This document shows, one piece after another, positions 8,578-17,676 of a stretch of 51,148 nt of DNA. Each line of letters starts with the position of its first letter. Position 1 is the stretch's first letter. Source of the stretch: Sphingomonas sp. A2-49 (lineage in GTDB: Bacteria > Pseudomonadota > Alphaproteobacteria > Sphingomonadales > Sphingomonadaceae). Location: assembly GCF_025548555.1 (NCBI RefSeq), contig NZ_JAJLPA010000026.1, positions 1 through 51,148 on the forward strand, written 5' to 3'. The notes below the pieces were generated by a model that saw only the letters and a program-made list of their open reading frames with translations, did no database searches and had not been told where the DNA came from. The position numbers and the translations under genes are program-made.

Positions 8578-9281
8578 GCCGCCACGCGCTCGCGCACGGT
8601 GCGGAACTCGATCTTCTTGTCATAGGGCGCGCCGACGATCATCCGCTTCACGTAGATGCCCGGCAGGTGGATGTGGTCGGGATCGAGGCTGCCGACCGGC
8701 ACCACCTCTTCGACCTCGGCGACGCAGACCCGGCCCGCGGTCGCCATCGGCTGGTTGAAGTTGCGCGCCGTCTTGCGGAAGATCAGGTTGCCGCTCTCGT
8801 CCGCCTTCCAGCCCTTGATGATCGACAGGTCGGCCCGGATGCCGCGTTCGAGGATATAGTCCTGCCCGTCGAAGGTCTTGACCTCCTTGCCCTCGGCCAC
8901 CAGCGTGCCGACGCCGGTCTTCGTGTAGAAGCCGGGGATGCCCGCGCCGCCCGCCCGGCACCGTTCGGCGAGCGTGCCCTGCGGACAGAATTCCACCTCC
9001 AGCTCGCCCGAAAGATACTGCCGCTCGAATTCCTTGTTCTCGCCGACATAGCTGGAGATCATCTTGCGCACCTGCCGGGTGCGCAGCAGCTTGCCGAGGC
9101 CCTCGCCGTCGATGCCCGCATTGTTGCTGGCGATGGTCAGGTCCCGCGTCCCCGCCGTCTGGATCGCATCGATCAGCCGTTCGGGAATGCCGCACAGGCC
9201 GAATCCGCCGGCGCAGATCGTCATGCCGTCGTGCAGCAGGCCGTCGAGCGCCGCCGCCGCATCGGGATAGAGCTTGTTCAT
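8574..9281 (-). CDS. scoA: 3-oxoacid CoA-transferase subunit A
   Basis: A 235-residue alpha subunit of the SCOT/AtoD type. CAGGFGLCGIPERLIDAI near residue 21 is the glycine-rich CoA-binding region; GAGIPGFYTKTGVGTLVAEGKE and YILERGIRADLSIIKGWKAD are further family motifs. It leads the four-gene run scoA-phosphatase-DUF5076-scoB. The 118-bp gap to ppdK shows no clear terminator. Acetoacetate activation is the usual role, feeding ketone bodies or breakdown products into acetyl-CoA. Confidence 0.94.
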   Translation of the reverse strand: MNKLYPDAAAALDGLLHDGMTICAGGFGLCGIPERLIDAIQTAGTRDLTIASNNAGIDGEGLGKLLRTRQVRKMISSYVGENKEFERQYLSGELEVEFCPQGTLAERCRAGGAGIPGFYTKTGVGTLVAEGKEVKTFDGQDYILERGIRADLSIIKGWKADESGNLIFRKTARNFNQPMATAGRVCVAEVEEVVPVGSLDPDHIHLPGIYVKRMIVGAPYDKKIEFRTVRERVAA

Positions 9282-9399
9282 CGCCCGTCACTCTCCTGTC
9301 GTTGCCGCGGCGATAGCGAGCGGATCGCCGCGGCGTCAAGCAACCTGAACCGTCATTCAACTTCACCGCCGGCGCGGGACGCGTCCGGCGACCGATCGC

Positions 9400-12057
9400 C
9401 TATCGCAGCGCCGCCTGCGCCGCCGCGAGGCGCGCGATCGGCACGCGGTACGGGCTCGCCGACACGTAATCGAGCCCCACCCGTTCGCAGAAGGCGATGC
9501 TCGCCGGATCGCCGCCGTGCTCGCCGCAGATGCCGAGCTTGATGTCGGGCCGCGTCGCCCGGCCGCGATCGGCCGCCATCTGCACCAGTTCGCCGACGCC
9601 TTCGATATCGAGGCTGACGAACGGGTCCTTGGCGTAGATCCCCTGTTCGACATAGGCGCCGAGGAACCGCGCCGCGTCGTCGCGGCTGACGCCCAGCGTC
9701 GTCTGGGTCAGGTCGTTGGTGCCGAACGAGAAGAACTCGCCCGTCTCGGCGATCTCGCCGGCCTTCAGGGCGGCGCGCGGCAGCTCGATCATCGTGCCGA
9801 CCAGATAGTCGATCGTCTGGCCGCGTTCGGCGAACACCGCCTGCGCGGCCCTGTCGACGACCGCCTTCATCAGGTCGAGCTCGCGCTTGGTGGCGACCAG
9901 CGGGATCATCACCTCGGGGATCGGTGCGGCGCCCGATTTCCCGGCGACGTCCAGCGCCGCTTCGAAGATCGCGCGCGCCTGCGTCTCGTAGATCTCGGGA
10001 TAGGTCACGCCGAGGCGACAGCCGCGGTGGCCGAGCATGGGATTGAATTCATGCAGCTCGGCGGCGCGGCGCTTGAGCACGTCGATGTCCACGTCGGCGG
10101 CCGCCGCGACCTCGGCGAATTCGTTCTCCTCGTGCGGCAGGAATTCGTGCAGCGGCGGGTCGAGCAGCCGCACCGTTACGGGCAGGCCGGCCATCACCTC
10201 GAAGATCGCGGTGAAGTCGCTGCGCTGCGCGGGCAGCAGCTTGGCGAGCGCGGCGCGGCGTCCGGCCTCGTCATGCGCCAGGATCATCTGGCGCACCGCG
10301 GTGATGCGGTCGGCGTCGAAGAACATATGTTCGGTGCGGCACAGGCCGACCCCCTCCGCGCCGAAATCGCGCGCGGTCTGGCAGTCGAGCGGGGTTTCCG
10401 CATTGGCGCGCACCTTCAGCCGCCGGACGCCGTCCGCCCATTCCATCAGCGTGCCGAAATCGCCCGCCAGTTCGGGCTGGACGGTCGCGACCGCGCCGAA
10501 CATCACCTCGCCGCTAGCACCGTCGATGGTGATCGTGTCGCCTTCGCGGATCTCGCGACCGGCGACCTTCATCACCTTGTCCTTCGCCGAGATCGACAGC
10601 GATCCCGCGCCGGAAACGCAGGGGCGGCCCATGCCGCGCGCCACCACCGCAGCGTGGCTGGTCATGCCGCCGCGCGCGGTCAGGATGCCCTGCGCCGCAT
10701 GCATGCCGTGGATATCCTCCGGGCTGGTCTCGGTGCGGACGAGGATGACCTTGTCGCCCGCCGCGTTGCGCTTTTCCGCGGTGTCGGCGTCGAACACGAC
10801 CGTGCCCGATGCCGCGCCGGGGCTGGCCGGCAGGCCCTTGGCGATCACGTCGCGCGGCGCGTCGGGGTCGAGCGTCGGGTGGAGCAGCTGGTCGAGCGCC
10901 ATCGGGTCGACGCGCAGGATCGCCTCGTCGCGGGTGATGAGCCCTTCGTTCGCCATGTCGACCGCGATCTTCAGCGCGGCCTTGGCGGTGCGCTTGCCCG
11001 AGCGGGTCTGGAGCATCCACAATTTGGTCTGTTCGACCGTGAATTCGATGTCCTGCATGTCGCGGTAATGCGTTTCGAGCCGGTCGAAGACTGCCGCCAG
11101 CTCGGCATAGACCTCGGGCATCGCCTCTTCCATCGAGGCGGGCCTGGCGCCCGCTTCCTCGCGCGCGGTCCTGGTCAGATATTGCGGGGTGCGGATGCCG
11201 GCGACGACGTCCTCCCCTTGTGCGTTGATGAGGAATTCGCCGTAATAGGCGCGGTCGCCCTTGGCGGGATCGCGGGTGAAGGCGACGCCGGTCGCCGACG
11301 TATCGCCCATGTTGCCGAACACCATCGCCTGCACGTTGACCGCGGTGCCCCAGTCGGCGGGAATGTCGTTCAGGCGGCGATAGACCTTGGCGCGCTCCGA
11401 CTGCCACGATCCGAACACCGCGCCGACCGCGCCCCAGAGCTGGTCGTGCACGTCCTGCGGGAAGGGCTTGCCCCATTCCGCCTCGACCAGGCCCTTGTAT
11501 TCGGCGACCAGCGCCTTGAGGTCCGCCGCGGTCAGTTCGGTATCGAGGGTGAAGCCGTTGTCTTCCTTCGCGATCTCCAGCGCTTCCTCGAACGCGCCAT
11601 GGTCGAGTTCGAGGACCACGTCGGCGTACATCTGGATGAAGCGGCGATAGCTGTCCCAGGCGAAGCGTTCGTCGCCCGATTTCGCGCTGAGCCCCTCGAC
11701 CGTGGCGTCGTTGAGGCCGAGGTTGAGGACGGTGTCCATCATCCCCGGCATCGACACGCGCGCGCCCGAGCGGACCGAGACCAGCAGCGGGTTCGCGGCA
11801 TCGCCGAACGTCTTGCCGGTGATACCCTCGATATGCGCGATCCCCTGCGCCACCTCGTCGCGCAGGCTCTGCGGGAATTGCTCGCCCTCGTCGTAATAGG
11901 TCGTGCACATCGCGGTACTGATCGTGAAGCCCGGCGGCACCGGCAGACCGATCGACGCCATCTCGGCCAGGTTCGCGCCCTTGCCGCCGAGCAGGTTCTT
12001 GTCGCCCTTTCCGCCGTCCGAAACGCCGCCACCGAAACGGTACACGTATTGGGTCAT
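9400..12057 (-). CDS. ppdK: Pyruvate, phosphate dikinase
   Basis: A full-length 885-residue PPDK, which interconverts pyruvate, ATP and phosphate with PEP, AMP and PPi. The N-terminal nucleotide-binding domain starts GGKGANLAEMASIGLPVPPG. The swivelling phosphohistidine is in GGMTSHAAVVARGMG (about residue 460), and the C-terminal PEP domain has GTNDLTQTTLGVSRDD and the catalytic Cys in GICGEHGGDP (about 840). The enzyme supports gluconeogenesis from acetate, ketone bodies or amino acids, which fits the neighbouring CoA-transferase. It is 101 bp downstream of glyS on the same strand, an arrangement common in related genomes. Confidence 0.97.
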   Translation of the reverse strand: MTQYVYRFGGGVSDGGKGDKNLLGGKGANLAEMASIGLPVPPGFTISTAMCTTYYDEGEQFPQSLRDEVAQGIAHIEGITGKTFGDAANPLLVSVRSGARVSMPGMMDTVLNLGLNDATVEGLSAKSGDERFAWDSYRRFIQMYADVVLELDHGAFEEALEIAKEDNGFTLDTELTAADLKALVAEYKGLVEAEWGKPFPQDVHDQLWGAVGAVFGSWQSERAKVYRRLNDIPADWGTAVNVQAMVFGNMGDTSATGVAFTRDPAKGDRAYYGEFLINAQGEDVVAGIRTPQYLTRTAREEAGARPASMEEAMPEVYAELAAVFDRLETHYRDMQDIEFTVEQTKLWMLQTRSGKRTAKAALKIAVDMANEGLITRDEAILRVDPMALDQLLHPTLDPDAPRDVIAKGLPASPGAASGTVVFDADTAEKRNAAGDKVILVRTETSPEDIHGMHAAQGILTARGGMTSHAAVVARGMGRPCVSGAGSLSISAKDKVMKVAGREIREGDTITIDGASGEVMFGAVATVQPELAGDFGTLMEWADGVRRLKVRANAETPLDCQTARDFGAEGVGLCRTEHMFFDADRITAVRQMILAHDEAGRRAALAKLLPAQRSDFTAIFEVMAGLPVTVRLLDPPLHEFLPHEENEFAEVAAAADVDIDVLKRRAAELHEFNPMLGHRGCRLGVTYPEIYETQARAIFEAALDVAGKSGAAPIPEVMIPLVATKRELDLMKAVVDRAAQAVFAERGQTIDYLVGTMIELPRAALKAGEIAETGEFFSFGTNDLTQTTLGVSRDDAARFLGAYVEQGIYAKDPFVSLDIEGVGELVQMAADRGRATRPDIKLGICGEHGGDPASIAFCERVGLDYVSASPYRVPIARLAAAQAALR

Positions 12058-12158
12058 CGCTGGTCCTTGAGCTTACGTTGAATGCCGGTCCCGGGGAGGA
12101 TGAGGCGCATAACGAAGGGTCGGAAGGTCACATTGGTCGCATGCAGGAGGGTGTGTCG

Positions 12159-14453
12159 CTACCCCTCGATCTTCGAGAAATCGGCGACGCCATGCACCGC
12201 GGCGCGGACGCGGGCCAGCAACGCGAGGCGCGCGGCCCGCTTGTCGGGGTCGGCATCGTTGACGGTCACGCCGTCGAAGAACGCATCGATCGGCGCGCGC
12301 AGCGAGGCGAGCGCCGCCATCGCGCGCTCGAAATCCTCGGCCGCCACGGCGGCGGCGGCGGCGGGTTCGGCCGCATCGAGCGCGGCGATCAGATCGGCCT
12401 CCGCCGTGTCGGGCGTGTAGGACAGCGATGTCGCATTCCGCTCCGCGGCGGCGGTCCATGCTTCCTTCTTCAGGATGTTCGCGGCGCGCTTGTAGCCGGC
12501 GAGCAGGTTCCTGCCGTCGTCGGTGGTGACGAACGCCTGCAACGCGCGGACGCGGGCGAGCAGGCGGACGAGATCGTCCTCGCCGCCCAGCGCGAACACC
12601 GCGTCGATCAAATCGTGGCGGACGCCCGCCTCGCGCTGCTGCACCTTCAGCCGGTCGGCGAAGAAGGCGAGCAGTTGCACGGGCGTGTCGACGATCCGCT
12701 CGCGCCCCTGCTGGAGGAAGTGGAAGACCTTTTCGGTTTCGGGCTTGAGCACGATTTCGAAATCGCCGAGCGCTTCCGCGACCAGCGCCATGCGCCGGTC
12801 GAACTCGTCGCGCGGCAGCGCCCGGTCGGGTGCGATCTGCGTGACCTTTTCAAGGTAAAGCGCGAAATTGGGGTCCGCCTCCGCCGTCCGGCCGAGCACG
12901 CCCTGCACGACGTTGGTGACGGCGACGCCGAAGGGCGCCAGCATGCCGAACCGCAGCTGCGACCGCTCGATCAGCAGGATCACGCCGAGCGCGGCGCGAC
13001 GCAGCGCGAACGGGTCCTTGGATCCGGTCGGCAGTTCGCCGATCGCGAAGAAGGCGGCGAGCGTGTCGAGCTTGTCGGCGAGGCTGACCGCCACCGTCAC
13101 CGGCGCCGTCGGCACCGCATCGCCCTGTCCGACCGGCTTGTAGTGATCGCGGATCGCATCGGCGAGCGCGCGCGGTTCGTCCTGTGCGGCGGCGTAATAG
13201 CCGCCCATCAGGCCCTGCAATTCGGGGAATTCGCCGACCATGCCGGTGACGAGGTCCGCCTTGGCGAGCCGCGCCGCGCGTTCGGCCATGTCGGCGAGCG
13301 ACGGTCCCTCTCCCTCAGTCGCGGAGGGAGATGTCACGATCCCCTGCTCGACCAGCCAGCGGGCGAGCCTCGCGACGCGGTCGACCTTGTCCGCGACGGT
13401 GCCGAGCTGCTCGTGGAAGACGATCTGTTCGAGCTTCGGCCGCAGGTCCTCGAGCCGGGTCTTCAGGTCCGTCTCGTAGAAGAAGCGCGCGTCGGCGAGG
13501 CGCGCGGCGAGCACCTTGCGGTTGCCCTCGACGATCTTGGCGCCGCCGTCGGTCGCCTCGATATTGGCGGTGCAGACGAAGGCATTGGCGAGCGCGCCAG
13601 CGGCGTCGCGGCAGACGAAATACTTCTGGTTCACGCGCGCGGTGAGCTGGATCACCTCCGGCGGGACGGTGAGGAAGCCGGCGTCGAACCGGCCGAGCAG
13701 CGGCACCGGCCATTCGGTGAGGCCGGCGTTCTCCGCGACGAGCCCCTCGTCCTCGACGAGGGTGAGGCCGGCTTCGGCGGCGAGCGCGGCGGCGCGGTCG
13801 CGGATGATCGCGCGGCGTTCGTCCTGATCGACCATGACGTGGCACGCGCGCAGCTTCTCGACGTAATCCGCCGCCGAGCCGATCGTGATCGGACCGGCAT
13901 GGTGGAAGCGGTGGCCGAGGGTGGCGACGCCCGAGCGGATGCCGGCGACCTCGATCTCGACCGGATCGTCGCCGAACAGCGCGACGATGCCGTGCAGCGG
14001 CCGGACCCAGCGCAGCGATTCGGTCGAGGCGGAGGCGCCGCCCCAGCGCATCGACTTGGGCCAGGGGAAGCCGCGCACGATCGCTGGAACCGCCTCCGCC
14101 AGCACGGCGGTGGTGGCGCGGCCGGGGCGTTCGGTGACCGCGTACAGCACGCCGTCACGCTCGGTCAGCTGCTCGCGGACGAGGCCGGTCTTGCGGAGGA
14201 AGCCCTCGAGCGCCTGCGGCGGCGCGGCGACCTTGGGGCCCTTCACCTCCTCGCGTACCGCCTGCGTCTCGGCGGGCAGCCCGCGCGCGATCAGCGTCAG
14301 GCGGCGCGGCGTCGCATAGGTCACCAGCGCCGTGGCGGTCAGCCCGGCCTTTGCCAGTTCACCCGCGAACAGGCGGGCGAGATCGTCGCGCGCCTTGTCC
14401 TGCATGCGTGCAGGGATTTCCTCGGAGCGCAGTTCGAGCAGGAAGTCGGTCAT
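12159..14453 (-). CDS. glyS: Glycine--tRNA ligase beta subunit
   Basis: A 764-residue beta subunit of the bacterial alpha2beta2 glycyl-tRNA synthetase; E. coli GlyS has 689. It starts MTDFLLELRSEEIPARMQ and contains the HD-like domain (AERAARLAKADLVTGMVGEFPELQG) and a C-terminal tRNA-binding domain. It partners GlyQ, encoded upstream. At residues about 374-386 there is a low-complexity stretch SPSATEGEGPSL whose DNA (near 13303-13335) resembles the dispersed CCCTCTCCCG palindrome of this genome. It interrupts an otherwise conserved helical region, so it looks like an in-frame repeat insertion that the protein tolerates. Confidence 0.96.
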   Translation of the reverse strand: MTDFLLELRSEEIPARMQDKARDDLARLFAGELAKAGLTATALVTYATPRRLTLIARGLPAETQAVREEVKGPKVAAPPQALEGFLRKTGLVREQLTERDGVLYAVTERPGRATTAVLAEAVPAIVRGFPWPKSMRWGGASASTESLRWVRPLHGIVALFGDDPVEIEVAGIRSGVATLGHRFHHAGPITIGSAADYVEKLRACHVMVDQDERRAIIRDRAAALAAEAGLTLVEDEGLVAENAGLTEWPVPLLGRFDAGFLTVPPEVIQLTARVNQKYFVCRDAAGALANAFVCTANIEATDGGAKIVEGNRKVLAARLADARFFYETDLKTRLEDLRPKLEQIVFHEQLGTVADKVDRVARLARWLVEQGIVTSPSATEGEGPSLADMAERAARLAKADLVTGMVGEFPELQGLMGGYYAAAQDEPRALADAIRDHYKPVGQGDAVPTAPVTVAVSLADKLDTLAAFFAIGELPTGSKDPFALRRAALGVILLIERSQLRFGMLAPFGVAVTNVVQGVLGRTAEADPNFALYLEKVTQIAPDRALPRDEFDRRMALVAEALGDFEIVLKPETEKVFHFLQQGRERIVDTPVQLLAFFADRLKVQQREAGVRHDLIDAVFALGGEDDLVRLLARVRALQAFVTTDDGRNLLAGYKRAANILKKEAWTAAAERNATSLSYTPDTAEADLIAALDAAEPAAAAAVAAEDFERAMAALASLRAPIDAFFDGVTVNDADPDKRAARLALLARVRAAVHGVADFSKIEG

Positions 14454-14480
14454 CGTGTTGCGCCGGCGAGGAAGAACAAT

Positions 14481-14658
14481 GTGTTTTCACGCGGAGGCGC
14501 GGAGACGCGGAGCAGAAGAGAAGTCGTGCAGGACCGCGCAGGGGGCGAGCCGGACGCGCGACGCCGAAGGCGCTTCGTATATTCGGCTGTAAGGACGGGA
14601 GGGCGCTCGCCCGCACCCCATGTCTTCTCCGCGTCTCCGCGCCTCCGCGCGAAAACAC
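14481..14658. repeat. 178-bp palindromic element with 32-bp terminal inverted repeats
   Basis: The left arm (14481-14512) and right arm (14627-14658) are 32 bp each and complementary with one mismatch. Both start with GTGTTTTC and continue as near-repeats of a GCGGAGGC/GCGGAGAC unit. The 114-bp interior has no gene. The element fills most of the space between glyQ and glyS. It resembles REP-pair or MITE-type non-autonomous elements; no target-site duplication is obvious by eye. Transcribed, the arms would form a very stable hairpin between the two subunit genes. Confidence 0.8.
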
Positions 14659-14682
14659 CTTCTGCGAATCCGCACAGCGCCA

Positions 14683-15582
14683 TCACGCCGCGTTCCAGTT
14701 CGGGAAACGGGCTTTCCAGCCCTCGGCGTTCTTGTCCATCCAGGCGCCGCATGCGCCCTTGGCGAGGTCGCGGACGCGGCCGATATAGGCCTGGCGTTCC
14801 GCGACCGAGATCACGCCGCGCGCCTGGAGCAGGTTGAAGGTGTGGCTGGCCTTGATCGCCTGTTCGTAGGCGGGGATCGGCAGGCCCGCGGCGAGGCTGT
14901 TCTCGCATTCCGCGGCGGCCTTGCGGAAGGCGTCGAACAGCGTCGCGGTGTCGGCGACCTCGAAATTCCACTTCGACATCTGGCGCTCGTTCTCGAGGAA
15001 CACGTCGCCATAGGTGACGCCGCCGTCGTTGAACTTCAGGTCGTAGACGTTGTCGACGTCCTGGATATACATCGCCAGCCGTTCGAGTCCGTAGGTCAGC
15101 TCGCCCGCGACGGGCTTCATGTCGAAGCCGCCCATCTGCTGGAAATAGGTGAATTGCGTCACCTCCATGCCGTCGCACCAGACTTCCCAGCCCAGCCCCC
15201 AGGCGCCCAGCGTCGGCGATTCCCAGTCGTCCTCGACGAAGCGGATGTCGTGGCGCGTCATGTCGACGCCGATCGCGGCGAGGCTGCCGAGGTACAGGTC
15301 CTGCAGGTCGGCCGGCGAGGGCTTCAGGATCACCTGATACTGGTAATAATGCTGGAGCCGGTTGGGATTTTCGCCGTACCGGCCGTCGGTCGGCCGGCGG
15401 CACGGCTGGACGAAGGCGGCGTTCCACGTCTCCGGCCCGAGCGCGCGGAGCGTCGTCGCCGGATGGAAGGTGCCCGCGCCCATCTCCATGTCGTACGGCT
15501 GGAGGATCACGCAGCCCCGGTCGCTCCAGTAATCGTGGAGCGTCAGGATCATCTTCTGGAAGGAGAGCGGTGTGGCGGCCAT
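14683..15582 (-). CDS. glyQ: Glycine--tRNA ligase alpha subunit
   Basis: A 299-residue GlyQ, the catalytic subunit that charges tRNA-Gly, with class II synthetase motifs such as [38 protein letters not shown] and [12 protein letters not shown] take the ATG at 15582 ([19 protein letters not shown]), which gives the usual N-terminus; an upstream ATG at 15669 would add 29 residues with no family match and nearly reach the divergent TraB gene. It is followed by a 178-bp inverted-repeat element before glyS. Confidence 0.96.
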   Translation of the reverse strand: MAATPLSFQKMILTLHDYWSDRGCVILQPYDMEMGAGTFHPATTLRALGPETWNAAFVQPCRRPTDGRYGENPNRLQHYYQYQVILKPSPADLQDLYLGSLAAIGVDMTRHDIRFVEDDWESPTLGAWGLGWEVWCDGMEVTQFTYFQQMGGFDMKPVAGELTYGLERLAMYIQDVDNVYDLKFNDGGVTYGDVFLENERQMSKWNFEVADTATLFDAFRKAAAECENSLAAGLPIPAYEQAIKASHTFNLLQARGVISVAERQAYIGRVRDLAKGACGAWMDKNAEGWKARFPNWNAA

Positions 15583-15677
15583 TGCGCCAGCGGCTTTGGC
15601 GGATGAGACGGCGTCTAGCAAGTGGTGCGGCGCGGCATTAGGTACGGCGGGAGCGCAACAGCCGGACACGTCCCGAC

Positions 15678-16589
15678 ATGATACGAACCCTCGGTGCCGC
15701 CCTGTCGGCGGTCGCCCTCTGCCTCGCCCTTCCCGCCTGCGCGCAGCAGCCGGCGAAGCCCGCCGCGACGGCCTCGCTCGACGCCGATCCGGCGCTGTGG
15801 GTGGTGAGGGACAAGGACACGACGATCTACCTGTTCGGCACGATCCATGTGCTCAAGCCCGGCCTTACCTGGTTCGACGAGGCGGTGAAGGCGGCGTTCG
15901 ACCGGTCGGCGGAGGTCAAGCTGGAGATCGTGATGCCCGACCCGGCGACGATGCAGGGACTGGTGCAGGCGAGCGGCGTCGCCGCGCCGGGCACGCCGCC
16001 GCTGACCCAGCGATTGCCGGTGGCCAAGCGCGCCGCCTTCACCAAGGCGGTGACCGACCTGGGCCTGCCCGCGAACGCGCTCGACCGCTACAAGCCGTGG
16101 CTGGCGGCGACGCAGCTGTCGGTCGCGCCGCTGTCGAAGCTCGGCTACGACAGCACCAACGGGCCGGAAGAGGTCATCACCGCGGCCGCGAAGCAGGCGA
16201 ACAAGCCGCTGACCGGGCTGGAAACGCCCGAGCAGCAGCTCGGCTTCTTCGGCAGCCTGTCCGACACGGCGCAGCTCCAGTTCCTGGAAAGCACGATCGA
16301 CGAGCTGCCCAAGCTGAACCAGCAGATGGCGGCGATGGTCGACGAATGGGCACGCGGCGACCCCGATGCGCTGGCGCGCGAGATGAACGACGAGCTGAAG
16401 AGCTCTCCGGAGGTCGCCAAGGTGCTGCTGACCGATCGCAACGCGCGCTGGGCGCAGTGGATCAGGCAGCGGCTGGCGACGCCGGGGACGGTGTTCATCG
16501 CGGTCGGTGCCGGGCACCTCGCGGGACCGGAATCGGTGCAGGCGCAGCTGGCGAAGCTGGGGGTGAAGGCGCAGCGGGTACGGTATTGA
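15678..16589 (+). CDS. TraB/GumN family lipoprotein
   Basis: A 303-residue protein of the TraB/GumN superfamily. The N-terminus is a signal with a lipobox (LALPAC, Cys at about residue 21), so it is probably a membrane-anchored periplasmic lipoprotein. The family motifs are present: [20 protein letters not shown] near residues 36-55 (GTIH) and [16 protein letters not shown] near the C-terminus (GAGH). These His and Glu residues are proposed to bind metal in a protease-like fold. The substrate is unknown. It is transcribed away from glyQ, with 95 bp between the starts. Confidence 0.88.
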   Translation: MIRTLGAALSAVALCLALPACAQQPAKPAATASLDADPALWVVRDKDTTIYLFGTIHVLKPGLTWFDEAVKAAFDRSAEVKLEIVMPDPATMQGLVQASGVAAPGTPPLTQRLPVAKRAAFTKAVTDLGLPANALDRYKPWLAATQLSVAPLSKLGYDSTNGPEEVITAAAKQANKPLTGLETPEQQLGFFGSLSDTAQLQFLESTIDELPKLNQQMAAMVDEWARGDPDALAREMNDELKSSPEVAKVLLTDRNARWAQWIRQRLATPGTVFIAVGAGHLAGPESVQAQLAKLGVKAQRVRY

Positions 16590-16603
16590 GTTCGTCGCGC
16601 TTG

Positions 16604-16685
16604 CCCTCACCCTTCGCCGGCTTCGCCGTCTTATCCCCTCTCCCGGCGGGAGAGGGAAGAGGCGCGCAGCGCCGATGGGGTGAGG
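16604..16685. repeat. Nested palindromic repeat (CCCTCTCCCG type)
   Basis: An outer inverted repeat CCTCACCC/GGGGTGAGG (16605-16612 and 16677-16685) encloses a perfect inner palindrome CCCTCTCCCG-G-CGGGAGAGGG (16636-16656). The same core recurs at 32761-32785. It lies between the TraB gene and rplY and could fold in RNA, but there is no T-run. Confidence 0.7.
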
Positions 16686-16809
16686 ACGGGGCGAGCCGAC
16701 CGGTTGCGTTTTCCGCCCCTTTCCGCTAAGCGCGCCGGCTTCCGGCCATGGTCATCCCTGGAGGCGTGGCGCGGAAAGACACTAAAGCACGTTTCGGAAG
16801 GTTATCTGC

Positions 16810-17478
16810 ATGAGCGACACCATTACGCTCGCAGCCGAGACGCGCGACCGGGTTGGCAAGGGAGCCTCCCGGGCGCTGCGTCGTGACGGCCGCGTCCCCG
16901 CCGTGATCTACGGCCAGAACAAGGAACCGACCTCGATCCATCTCGAGGAAAAGGCGCTGATGAAGGCGCTGATGACCGGTCACTTCATGAATTCCGTCAT
17001 CATGGTCTCCGGCGAGCGCACGCTGCCGAAGGACGTGACCTTCCACCCCGTCACCGATCGTCCGGTGCACGTCGACTTCCTGCGCATCGGTGAGCACACC
17101 GAAGTGACCGTGGCCGTCCCCGTCGTGTTCGCCGACGAGGACGATTGCCCCGGCATCAAGCGCGGCAACGGCGTGCTCAACATCACGCGCCACGAGATCG
17201 AGCTGGTCGTCGACGCCGCCGACATCCCTTCGGAGATCACGATCTCGCTGAAGGGCAAGGAAATCGGCGATTCGATCCACATCAGCGACGTGGAGCTGCC
17301 CAAGGGTGCGAAGCCCGCGATCGAGGACCGCGATTTCGCGATCGCCACGATCGTGCCGCCGACCGTCCCGACCGCGCAGGACGAGGCACTCGAGGCCGAA
17401 GTCGCCGAGACGCAGGCCGCCGAGGCCGCTGCCGAGGCCGAGGCGACCGACGCCGAGGACGACACCAAGGAGGGCTGA
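16810..17478 (+). CDS. rplY: 50S ribosomal protein L25/general stress protein Ctc
   Basis: A 222-residue Ctc-type L25, which binds 5S rRNA. The N-terminal L25 domain is seen in [26 protein letters not shown] (residues 9-34), followed by the TL5/CTC beta domain (about 96-185). The C-terminal tail, from about residue 190, is rich in Ala and Glu, as in many alphaproteobacterial homologues. A GGAAGG ribosome-binding site precedes the ATG. It is followed by a strong terminator and then by pth, the usual neighbour. Confidence 0.96.
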   Translation: MSDTITLAAETRDRVGKGASRALRRDGRVPAVIYGQNKEPTSIHLEEKALMKALMTGHFMNSVIMVSGERTLPKDVTFHPVTDRPVHVDFLRIGEHTEVTVAVPVVFADEDDCPGIKRGNGVLNITRHEIELVVDAADIPSEITISLKGKEIGDSIHISDVELPKGAKPAIEDRDFAIATIVPPTVPTAQDEALEAEVAETQAAEAAAEAEATDAEDDTKEG

Positions 17479-17500
17479 TCCCCTTCGTCGGACCGTTCGT

Positions 17501-17537
17501 GAAGGGGCAGGGTGGCGCAAGCTCCCCTGCCCCTTTC
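17501..17537 (+). terminator. Rho-independent terminator after rplY
   Basis: AAGGGGCAGGG (17502-17512) pairs with CCCTGCCCCTT (17525-17535) across a 12-nt loop, and the 3' arm ends in TTT. This is a good intrinsic terminator 23 bp after the rplY stop. Confidence 0.82.
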
Positions 17538-17561
17538 GGTTTGGGCGATCCCGCAGCGGTC

Positions 17562-17628
17562 GTCATCCCCGCGCTCACCGACACCCAATGACGTCAGCCA
17601 ACATGGATCCCCGCCTCCGGGGGATGAC
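17562..17628. repeat. GTCATCCCCGC-type palindromic repeat
   Basis: GTCATCCCCG at 17562 and CGGGGGATGAC ending at 17628 form inverted ends around ATGGATCCCCGCC. It is one dispersed copy of the palindrome that is arrayed in tandem at 45086-45728. It lies between the rplY terminator and pth. Confidence 0.7.
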
Positions 17629-17676
17629 AGATGTGGCTCGAAAGCGGTCGATGGGAATAAAACGAAGGACCACGCC

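Noticed and set aside
9517..12081. An 854-codon open frame on the plus strand opposite ppdK
   Set aside because: It is the antisense of a full-length, motif-complete PPDK. Its Arg/Ala/Asp-rich composition is the usual mirror of a GC-rich coding strand.
12078..14837. A 919-codon open frame on the plus strand opposite glyS and beyond
   Set aside because: It runs antisense through glyS and across the inverted-repeat element, with no recognisable domain. Long antisense frames are expected at this base composition.
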